64,000 bases of DNA from NCBI RefSeq assembly GCF_013297935.1, contig NZ_JAAFIX010000001.1, positions 388,324 through 452,323 of the forward strand, written 5' to 3'. Below, in pieces: positions 43,354-50,133 of the stretch. Made by a program: the position numbers and the translations under genes. The notes beneath the pieces were generated by a model. It made no database searches, was not told where the DNA came from, and saw nothing but the letters and a program-made list of their open reading frames with translations. The stretch is from Rhodoferax sp. GTDB lineage: Bacteria; Pseudomonadota; Gammaproteobacteria; Burkholderiales; Burkholderiaceae_C. The stretch's first letter is position 1; each line of letters begins with the position of its first letter.

Positions 43354-44250
43354 ATGATGCACATTGACTTTGCCGTGATCGGCGGCAGCTACGCCGGCAT
43401 GGCCGCCGCCCTGCAACTAGCCCGCGCGCGCCGCCAGGTGCTGGTGGTAGACGCCGGCCAGCGGCGCAACCGCTTTGTAGACGCCGCGGGCGAAACATCG
43501 CACGGCTTCTTGAGCCAAGACGGCCGCGCCCCGGCCGAGATTGCCGCCGACGCCCGCGAACAGCTCATGAACTACCCCAGCGTGGAGTGGATGCACGGCA
43601 GCGCCAGTGATGCGCGCGTGGCCGCCGACGGCCGCCTGGAAATCAAAGTGGGCAGCGAGACCATTAGCGCAGGCCGCCTGATCCTGGCCACCGGCGTGCG
43701 CGATGAGTTGCCGCCCGTACCCGGCCTGGCCGAGCGCTGGGGCCGCAGCGTTTTTCACTGCCCGTATTGCCACGGCTACGAGATGAACGCAGGCCCCATC
43801 GGCATCATTGCTGCGTCACCCCTGGCGCTGCACCACGCCCTCATGCTGCCGGACTGGGGCAGCCCCACCCTCTTCTTGAACGGCGCCTACACGCCCACGG
43901 AGGAAGAGCTGGCCAGCATCGCCCGACGCGGCACGCAGATAGAGCCCGCGCTGATTGCGCGCATCGACGGTGTGGCCGACGTGGTGCTGCAAGACGGTCG
44001 CACCATGAGATTTAACGGATTGTTTACCCAGCCACACACGGTATTGACGAGCCCCATTGCCGAGCAACTGGGCTGCGCGCTGGAGGATGGCCCCATGGGC
44101 CGGTTCATCAAGGTAGATGACTTCAAAGCCACCAGCGTGCCGAATGTGTTTGCGTGTGGGGATGCGGCGCGGGCGGCGGGCAATGTGACGCTAGCCGTGG
44201 CGGATGGGGCGATGGCGGGGTTTGGGGCGCATCGGGGGTCGATGGGATAA
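43354..44250 (+). CDS. Thioredoxin reductase-like NAD(P)/FAD oxidoreductase
   Basis: A 298-residue flavoprotein. The FAD-binding start is DFAVIGGSYAGMAAALQLARARRQVLVVDAG. The redox-active motif VFHCPYCHGYE has the CPYC cysteine pair, and the second FAD contact is VPNVFACGDAARAAGNVTLAVADGAMAG. The NAD(P)-binding Rossmann motif in the middle is degenerate (IGIIAASPLALHHALML), lacking the usual GGGDSA pattern, so this belongs to the group of low-molecular-weight relatives whose electron partner is unknown. Presumably once regulated by the Rrf2-type gene just upstream, which is now truncated. Confidence 0.87.
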   Translation: MMHIDFAVIGGSYAGMAAALQLARARRQVLVVDAGQRRNRFVDAAGETSHGFLSQDGRAPAEIAADAREQLMNYPSVEWMHGSASDARVAADGRLEIKVGSETISAGRLILATGVRDELPPVPGLAERWGRSVFHCPYCHGYEMNAGPIGIIAASPLALHHALMLPDWGSPTLFLNGAYTPTEEELASIARRGTQIEPALIARIDGVADVVLQDGRTMRFNGLFTQPHTVLTSPIAEQLGCALEDGPMGRFIKVDDFKATSVPNVFACGDAARAAGNVTLAVADGAMAGFGAHRGSMG

Positions 44251-44326
44251 GAAGGTTGGAACTATCTAATGCCTCGCTACTCCCGCAGAGGATTCATCAG
44301 CGACGTGAGGGAGGACCGAGGCAAAC

Positions 44327-45979
44327 TCACTTTTCTGCAGCTTGAAGCCACTCGTCGAAATTCTGCCTATCTGTGTCTTCAATGAATGGATTACTTACAT
44401 AGTCACAATACTTCTCCGCCAACGTACTGGCACCCTCGACACAAAAGAAGTCAACTTCATACTGCTTCAGTACTTCAAATGTCTTCTCATTTTCGTAGGG
44501 ATCAGCGATCAATCCTCGTCTATATAGCTGATAAAGCAAGAGCCAATTCTGATCTTTTGCATAGAGATTTGAGTTGAGAATACTTTTCGCATACGCATTG
44601 ATGCGATCAACAGCAACTTCGAAGTTGGACAGCATTGCGATTGCAACACAGTCTTCAGACTCGATGACTCTAGCAATTGAGCTGTCTGATGGCGCCGCTT
44701 CTAACCTCTCTAAGTAATAGAGCGCCCAACAAATTCCGTCCGATCTTCGATGATCAACATTCACACTGATGATCGAATTCAGTTTTTCGACTAATTTTTC
44801 TTTGTCATAGGAATCGGCGCGTGCATCAATCTTCTCCAAATAGGGGAGCAATATAGGATAGTGCCACGCCAGATTCAGCACAAATTCAAAGACATTCGCC
44901 GCTGCGTTGTCCTTCACTCTTCCTGCAACTATGGCTACCGCAAACTTAATGACGCTGCCATCTGGGGTTTCGTTATTCAAGCGTATGGCGTGGTCTAAGA
45001 ATTGAAATGCATCTCCGCTATTCAGGTACGAAATTTGGCCATCTTCGCGAAGCAAAGGCGTAGCTGCGCTCATTAATTCGGCAACCCACTTTTCCTGGGC
45101 TGGCTCTGGCAACTCTGCGATATGTGTCTTGGCCAAATTCAAGGTCAATCGATACTTACTCAACTCCTTGCCCAAAGTTCGCGTGAAGTCTTGCGCTTCT
45201 TCGTAAGTAGCGCAAAGTGCTGCGTAGTCATCGATGTAACGTTCGAATGAGAAATTGCGTTTTCTAAGCTCTCGATCTACGGCTGCCAATATGACTTCAA
45301 CTGCTATGCTGGATGTTGCCGGACCAATGGGCAATCCGGAAGTTTCATTACGCTTGCTCATTCGCAGCACTCGATCTAGGTTGCTGCTCCAATGGGTTGG
45401 TTGATTTGAAGAAACTAGGCTGGCCTTCGCCACCTCGAAACCTTGGATCGCCCACTCCAGCGAATGTGTATAAATCGATCCAAAGCAATTAGCAACATCC
45501 GTATGGGCTCGAAACCTCTTTCCAAAACTCTGCTGCACGGCCCTAGCCGCCTTGGTTTCGAAGTCCTCGTAGTTCATGATGAGCATGCGTCCATCGCTGT
45601 GTTGTTCGACGTGGATAGCACTGTTTTCGTCAGCCCTCGCCGCTTCTAATTCCGCGTAGTTGGCATCAAAGGCCGCAAACACATTCGCAAACGCTAGTGG
45701 ATGAATTAAACCGAGGACTCGCGAGACATTGTTGTAGCGAGTCGCACGATATTCAACTAGATCGAATCCCCCCTTTCTTCGTTCTTTGTTGAGCTGAATT
45801 TCACTCAATTTGAAAGCGACTTCCGGAGTAAATCCCTTGGTACAGATATTGGGCGGGAGTTCTGACGCTGAAGACTTTTGATTCGGAAAGTAGTTCCATC
45901 TCGTGAGCGCCTCAAGAAAATGCCTTCTTGTCGCAAACACGACGTCATTGGCGACGTGAGAAACAGCAAACTCTTTCAT
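44327..45979 (-). CDS. Abi/DRT-like reverse transcriptase
   Basis: A 550-residue protein with RT motifs arranged as in the abortive-infection/unknown-group (UG) RTs, not as in group II introns or retrons. Residues 73-100 read DLVEYRATRYNNVSRVLGLIHPLAFANV. Motif A is 160-TDVANCFGSIYTHSLEWAI, motif B is 215-GLPIGPATSSIAVEVIL, and the catalytic box is RYIDDYAAL with Asp250 and Asp251. Residues ~300-550 are helical with no known nuclease motif, as in AbiK-like proteins with helical repeats. GGGAGT precedes the ATG. The gene is visibly poorer in GC than its neighbours. Family members protect bacteria against phage; that role is inferred here. No partner protein gene is adjacent. Confidence 0.82.
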   Translation of the reverse strand: MKEFAVSHVANDVVFATRRHFLEALTRWNYFPNQKSSASELPPNICTKGFTPEVAFKLSEIQLNKERRKGGFDLVEYRATRYNNVSRVLGLIHPLAFANVFAAFDANYAELEAARADENSAIHVEQHSDGRMLIMNYEDFETKAARAVQQSFGKRFRAHTDVANCFGSIYTHSLEWAIQGFEVAKASLVSSNQPTHWSSNLDRVLRMSKRNETSGLPIGPATSSIAVEVILAAVDRELRKRNFSFERYIDDYAALCATYEEAQDFTRTLGKELSKYRLTLNLAKTHIAELPEPAQEKWVAELMSAATPLLREDGQISYLNSGDAFQFLDHAIRLNNETPDGSVIKFAVAIVAGRVKDNAAANVFEFVLNLAWHYPILLPYLEKIDARADSYDKEKLVEKLNSIISVNVDHRRSDGICWALYYLERLEAAPSDSSIARVIESEDCVAIAMLSNFEVAVDRINAYAKSILNSNLYAKDQNWLLLYQLYRRGLIADPYENEKTFEVLKQYEVDFFCVEGASTLAEKYCDYVSNPFIEDTDRQNFDEWLQAAEK

Positions 45980-46001
45980 GTGTATGACTCCCGCTTTGTT
46001 T

Positions 46002-46017
46002 TATCACTGTACTGATA
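46002..46017. promoter_or_regulatory. Inverted repeat upstream of the reverse transcriptase
   Basis: TATCA-CTGTAC-TGATA, two perfect 5-bp arms, centred about 30 bases before the RT start codon. On the minus strand GATAAA within it could also serve as a -10 element. Regulator unknown. Confidence 0.35.
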
Positions 46018-46192
46018 CGTTGATCCTATCCCGAGAGGGACTTTGGATTTTTCCGTTAGGGGACATCGAGCGATAGAACACGCCATTGAGCGTTCCACTC
46101 TGCCGTAAAAAAACCTCATTTCGTCACCCGCCAAAGCATCCCCAAATTTCCTCCCCCAAACTCCTTTGTATCACCACGCAATAGGAGTCCCC

Positions 46193-46423
46193 ATGCCAAT
46201 CACCTGCTTCATCCGCTACGAAATCGACCCGTTCCCAAAAGACCAGTTCACCACCTACGCAGAGAGCTGGGCACGCATCATTCCCCGCCCGGGTGGGCAT
46301 TTGCTGGGCTACTTTGTGCCGCACGAAGGCAGCAACTACGAGGCCTGGGGGCGGATCTCCTTTCCCAGCTTGGCAGCGTACGAGGCCTACCCCGAGCGCC
46401 TGCGCTTTGCCAGCTGCTGCTAA
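46193..46423 (+). pseudogene. Truncated NIPSNAP-family gene
   Basis: ATG at 46193 after AGGAGT opens [66 protein letters not shown], a clear NIPSNAP domain start. The frame ends at TAA after 76 residues, whereas relatives run to about 105 and finish with an FxxxEERTF-like strand. Reading through the stop gives no family-like text and meets another stop at 46474-46476. It is divergent from the reverse transcriptase gene. Confidence 0.65.
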
Positions 46424-46499
46424 TGGCACCTGGCGGGGCAGCTGTCCAAGGCGCTGGCGGCGTACTGCATGCAGTAGGGCTGCCACTCGTATATTTTAG

Positions 46500-46557
46500 T
46501 CAAATCGGCCTCTATCCCTCGTAGATATTACGCAAGCAGCTCCTCTTTTGATAGCAA
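46500..46557 (-). repeat. Interspersed repeat, copy l
   Basis: On the minus strand TTGCTATCAAAAGAGGAGCT, GCTTGCGTAATATCTACGAG and GGATAGAGGCCGATTTG. It sits between the truncated NIPSNAP gene and the alpha/beta hydrolase gene. Confidence 0.8.
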
Positions 46558-46597
46558 TCCTGTGTCACTGAGCCCGCGCGACTACCCGCCGCTGTTG

Positions 46598-47521
46598 CTA
46601 AGGCTGCAAGAACGCCAATGACTTCAGCACAAAATCTTCGTGAAACTGGAACGCGCCGCCGTGCCCTGCATCGGGGTAGATGATGAGCTGGCTATTGGGC
46701 AGCCGCCGTGCCAGGTCGTAGGTATTGGGCTTGGTGGGCACCATGCGGTCGTCATCGCCGTTGACCACCAGCACCGGTTGGGTGATGACCGACAGGTCGG
46801 CAGGCGGCTTGGTGCCCCAGTCGCGCAGGGCGCGCAGCTGCGCCAGGAAGGCACTTACCGTGATCTCTTTGTCGCGGTGCTCGGTACGCTCTTTCAGGCG
46901 CTCCAGAAACGCTTTACCTGCCGCAATGCCATTGGGGGTGCGTGTGAAGAACAAGAACTGCTTGGCGTCCTGCCCCGTCAGCAAGCCCCGGAACATGTCG
47001 TAAAAGGTTACCCACCCCACGGTGCTGATGCCCTCCCCGCCCGCAGGGCCCGTGCCGGCCAGGATCATTTTGCGCACCAGTTGCGGCTGCTTGAGCACCA
47101 TCTCTTGCGCAACCATTCCGCCCAACGAGAAACCCAAGAGGTCCACCTGCTTGAATCCCATGGCCTGAACAAAGGCCGTGGCATCGTCAGCCATTTGCTC
47201 CACGCTGTTGGCTGGGGCGCCGCTGGAGGCACCAATGCCACGGTTGTCGAACGTGACGACGTGGTGCTTGGCGGCAAGTCCTTCCACCACACGGGGGTCC
47301 CAGTTGTCCAGCACGGCGGCCAGGTGCACCAGCAGCACGACCGGCGTGCCGCCGTTGCTTTTGCCCAGTTCGCGGTAGGCGTAGTCCACGCCGTTGGCGG
47401 TGATGGTTTGTGTGGGCACGGTGCTCCACGAGTCCGCAAGGTCTGCGGCCCTGGCGCTGACGGTCGTCAATGTGGCGACCAAGGCGGCGCCGAGCATGGC
47501 GGTTTTGAGTAAATGTCGCAT
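46598..47521 (-). CDS. Exported alpha/beta hydrolase
   Basis: A 307-residue protein. The ATG at 47521 has AAGGAGA in good position and gives a signal peptide (MRHLLKTAMLGAALVATLTT, cleaved near ARA-A); an in-frame ATG at 47569, overlapping the previous stop, is an alternative. The fold shows VTFDNRGIGASSG, the nucleophile elbow LLGFSLGGMVAQ with Ser, and the late PDAGHGGAFQFHEDFV with His, plus VLVVNGDDDRMVPT with Asp. Likely an esterase or haloperoxidase-like hydrolase with unknown substrate. It is last in a group with an SDR gene, 48 bases apart. Confidence 0.85.
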   Translation of the reverse strand: MRHLLKTAMLGAALVATLTTVSARAADLADSWSTVPTQTITANGVDYAYRELGKSNGGTPVVLLVHLAAVLDNWDPRVVEGLAAKHHVVTFDNRGIGASSGAPANSVEQMADDATAFVQAMGFKQVDLLGFSLGGMVAQEMVLKQPQLVRKMILAGTGPAGGEGISTVGWVTFYDMFRGLLTGQDAKQFLFFTRTPNGIAAGKAFLERLKERTEHRDKEITVSAFLAQLRALRDWGTKPPADLSVITQPVLVVNGDDDRMVPTKPNTYDLARRLPNSQLIIYPDAGHGGAFQFHEDFVLKSLAFLQP

Positions 47522-47568
47522 GGTGGTGGTCTCCTTATTCAGCGCGGCTTTGGTCTGCCTGTGAGTCA

Positions 47569-48273
47569 TCAAATCTGTTGGGGCAAATAGACGGGGCGCG
47601 GCGCAGTCAGGCCTTGGCGGACTTGCTCGGTCAGCGCATCGGCCAGCACTTCATCCGCACCGGCTTCCAGACCGTCCAGCGCACGTTGCACGATGTCTTC
47701 TGCGCTGGTCTTGGGGACTTCAAAACCACGGGTCAGGTCGGTATCGACATAGGCCATGTGCAGGCCCAGCACCTGAGTCTGTTGCGCGGCCAGTTCGTGG
47801 CGTAGCGAGTTGGTGAGCGACCAGGCGGCCGATTTGCTGGCCGAATAGGCGGCCAGCTCACCACCGTTGACCCACGAGGCCACGGACAACACATTCAGCA
47901 ACGCGCCGCCACCGTTGGCTTTGAGCACGGGCGCAAAGGCCGTGCTCATGTTCAGCATGCCAAAGAAATTGGTCTCGAACAAGCGGCGGGAAACCGCTTC
48001 GCTATCGGGCACCAAAAAGCCACCGGGCTGGGCAATGCCGGCGTTGTTGATGACCAGGGTGACATCGCCTGCTTGCTTTACCGCTGCGGCGATTTCTTCA
48101 GGCTTGGTCACATCCAGCTGCAAAGCCTGCACACCGGGTAGCGTCACTGTGGATGGATTGCGCGCAGCGGCGTACACCTTGCGTGCGCCACGAGCCAGCA
48201 ATGCACGGGCAAATGCGAGGCCGATACCGCGGTTGGCACCGGTGACGAGGACGACAGAATTTTCAATTTTCAT
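47569..48273 (-). CDS. Short-chain dehydrogenase/reductase
   Basis: A 234-residue classical SDR: cofactor motif VLVTGANRGIGLAFARALLARGA, the structural LVINNAGIAQPGG, and the catalytic Tyr-Lys in AAYSASKSAAWSLTNSLRHELA, with the active-site serine in LLNVLSVASWVNGG. NAD(P)-dependent oxidation or reduction of an alcohol or ketone; substrate unknown. GGAGC precedes the ATG at 48273. A palindrome shared with the two upstream genes lies 33-46 bases before the start. Confidence 0.9.
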   Translation of the reverse strand: MKIENSVVLVTGANRGIGLAFARALLARGARKVYAAARNPSTVTLPGVQALQLDVTKPEEIAAAVKQAGDVTLVINNAGIAQPGGFLVPDSEAVSRRLFETNFFGMLNMSTAFAPVLKANGGGALLNVLSVASWVNGGELAAYSASKSAAWSLTNSLRHELAAQQTQVLGLHMAYVDTDLTRGFEVPKTSAEDIVQRALDGLEAGADEVLADALTEQVRQGLTAPRPVYLPQQI

Positions 48274-48305
48274 GGGGAGCTCCAGGGGGTTAAAAATGGT
48301 TTGGG

Positions 48306-48319
48306 ATGATGGTTGTCAT
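48306..48319. promoter_or_regulatory. Predicted TetR-type operator, SDR promoter
   Basis: ATGAT-GGTT-GTCAT on the plus strand, 33-46 bases upstream of the SDR gene. One mismatch from perfect symmetry; it matches the sites at 49437-49450 and 50077-50090. On the minus strand the TATGAC half can overlap a -10 element. Confidence 0.65.
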
Positions 48320-48374
48320 ATGAAAAGGCGTAGCGAGACCCGGGGCCGCGTTGCGCCCCGCACCCGCCCGACGC

Positions 48375-49376
48375 TCAGCGCAGTTGCACGACGACTTTGC
48401 CTTTGGCGCGGCCTTCATCCAGATAGGCCAGGGCCTGTTTGGCCTGCTCGAAGGGGTACACCTTGTCGATGACGGGGCGGATGCTGCCCGCCTGCAGCAG
48501 GCCAGCGATCTCGGTGAGCTGATGGCCATCGGGACGCGCGAAGAGGAATGAATATTCCACATCGTTCTTTTTGGCCAGGTGCTTGATCTTGAGGCTCATC
48601 AGACTGAAAACAAACTCCAGCAGGAAGTTCAGTTTGCGTGCCTTTGCGAAAGCGGCATCCAAAGGGCCAACCAAGGAAACAATGGTGGCCTTGGGATTCA
48701 AAATTTGCAGAGATTTTTCGATGCTGTCGCCCAGCAAGGTGCCCAGCACGGCATCGTAGCCACGCAACACTCTCTCGAACTCCTGCTGCTTGTAGTCGAC
48801 CACCTCATCGGCCCCCAGGCCGCGCACCAAGGCCACGTTGCCGGTGCTGGTGGTGGTGCCAACTTTGGCACCCAGGTGCTTGGCGAGTTGAATAGCGAAG
48901 GTGCCAATGCCCCCGGCACCCGCTGGTATGAAGATCTTCTGGCCTGGCTTCAGGCGCATGCGCTCTTTGAATGCTTGCCAGGACGTGAGGGCCACCATGG
49001 GAATCGAGGCGGCCTGCACGAAGTCCAGGTTCTCTGGCTTGTGCGCTGCCGCACTCTCCGGCACCGCCGCGAACTCTGCAAGTGATCCTCGGTCCAGATC
49101 GAAGATGTTGGCAAACACAGCATCGCCCACCTTGAAGCGAGTCACTCGATTGCCGACCTCCACCACCACACCTGCCAGGTCGCTGCCCATCGTGGCGGGC
49201 AGGCTGAGCTTGACGACGGGTTTGAATGTTCCCAGCGGGATCTTGTTGTCGATCGGGTTCAGGCCCACGGCATGCACCCGCACCAGCAGCTCGTCGGGCT
49301 GGATGCCGGGGCGTGCGATATCGGCGAAATCGATCTGTGGGGATTTGCCATAGCGCTTGAGAACGAGGGCTTGCAT
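48375..49376 (-). CDS. NADP-dependent oxidoreductase, quinone-reductase type
   Basis: A 333-residue zinc-independent medium-chain reductase. The ATG at 49376 gives MQALVLKRYGKSPQIDFADIARP. Landmarks are VRVHAVGLNPIDNKI, GSDLAGVVVEVGNRVTRFKVGDAVFANI, and the cofactor site IFIPAGAGGIGTFAIQLAKHLGAKV. It lacks the cysteine and histidine ligands of alcohol dehydrogenases. Substrates are probably quinones or enones. It lies between the TetR-type gene and the SDR gene on the same strand, with a predicted operator 61-74 bases upstream. Confidence 0.9.
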   Translation of the reverse strand: MQALVLKRYGKSPQIDFADIARPGIQPDELLVRVHAVGLNPIDNKIPLGTFKPVVKLSLPATMGSDLAGVVVEVGNRVTRFKVGDAVFANIFDLDRGSLAEFAAVPESAAAHKPENLDFVQAASIPMVALTSWQAFKERMRLKPGQKIFIPAGAGGIGTFAIQLAKHLGAKVGTTTSTGNVALVRGLGADEVVDYKQQEFERVLRGYDAVLGTLLGDSIEKSLQILNPKATIVSLVGPLDAAFAKARKLNFLLEFVFSLMSLKIKHLAKKNDVEYSFLFARPDGHQLTEIAGLLQAGSIRPVIDKVYPFEQAKQALAYLDEGRAKGKVVVQLR

Positions 49377-49436
49377 GGTGTTGTTTCTTTTCAAAGGTAA
49401 TGGGTTGGAGTGGCTGGGCGTGTCATTCAAATTGGC

Positions 49437-49450
49437 ATGACGATCATCAT
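49437..49450. promoter_or_regulatory. Predicted TetR-type operator, oxidoreductase promoter
   Basis: ATGAC-GATC-ATCAT on the plus strand; the inner GATC is itself palindromic, giving nearly complete dyad symmetry over 14 bases. On the minus strand TATGAT fits a -10 hexamer overlapping the site. Confidence 0.7.
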
Positions 49451-49484
49451 ATTTATGAGCCAAAAAAAGCGGCTTGGATAGGCA

Positions 49485-50078
49485 TCAAACTTTCGCGGGG
49501 GTCAATTGCTTGAGGGCGGCCGCACAAAACGCATCGGACAAAGCGGAGTCATTCACCGCACGGGCCAAGGTCAGTGTGCCCACCATGGTGGCCACGGCCA
49601 CCAGCGCACGTTCGTGCGCGCCGGGCTGGCCCCAGTCGGGCATTTGGCGGGCAACCAGGTCAATCATCTCTTTAATGCGGCGCGTAGCAGCACTGCGCAC
49701 TTCGGTCGATTGGCGGGGCATCTCAGAACCCAGGGCCGAAATGGGGCAGCCGGTTTCAATAGCCGCCAGGTGCTCTTTGGAGAGGTACACCTGCATCAGC
49801 GCCTGCAAGGCTTGCTCGGGGGGCACGCTGGCCGTCACGCTGGCGGCCAGGGCGTTGGACTCGGCACCCGCACGGTCTGCCGCCTCGGCCAGCATGGCCT
49901 CGCGGGACTCAAAGTGAGCGTAGAAAGCGCCGTGCGTGAGCCCGGCCTCTTTCATGATGTCGGCCACACCCGTGCCGTTGTACCCACTGCGCCGGATAGC
50001 GCGCGCCGCCGCATCCACGATGCGCTCGTGAGAGGCTTCTTTGGTGGCGGAGCGGATATTGGCAGATGTTTTTCGCAT
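49485..50078 (-). CDS. TetR/AcrR family regulator
   Basis: A 197-residue repressor. The helix-turn-helix is ERIVDAAARAIRRSGYNGTGVADIMKEAGLTHGAFYAHFESREAMLAEA (residues ~18-66), followed by a helical ligand domain of the DUF1956/YcdC-like C-terminal type (ETGCPISALGSEMPRQSTEVR). The ATG at 50078 lies 7 bases after a TATGAT -10 element with TTGCAC 17 bases before it, so the mRNA is probably leaderless; 50090 is an alternative ATG. The predicted operator overlaps the -10 and start, implying autorepression. It likely controls the three genes downstream. Confidence 0.88.
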   Translation of the reverse strand: MRKTSANIRSATKEASHERIVDAAARAIRRSGYNGTGVADIMKEAGLTHGAFYAHFESREAMLAEAADRAGAESNALAASVTASVPPEQALQALMQVYLSKEHLAAIETGCPISALGSEMPRQSTEVRSAATRRIKEMIDLVARQMPDWGQPGAHERALVAVATMVGTLTLARAVNDSALSDAFCAAALKQLTPAKV

Positions 50079-50090
50079 GATGCGTATCAT
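50077..50090. promoter_or_regulatory. Predicted TetR-type operator, autoregulatory
   Basis: ATGAT-GCGT-ATCAT, perfect 5-bp arms with a 4-bp centre, covering the -10 region and the start codon of the TetR-type gene. Confidence 0.75.
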
Positions 50091-50114
50091 ACTAAAACTT
50101 ACCCACCGGTGCAA
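50086..50114 (-). promoter_or_regulatory. Promoter of the TetR-type gene
   Basis: On the minus strand TTGCAC (50109-50114) and TATGAT (50086-50091) are separated by exactly 17 bases, close to the sigma-70 consensus. The ATG at 50078 follows 7 bases later. Confidence 0.7.
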
Positions 50115-50133
50115 GTGTCTATTTGATGCCCCC

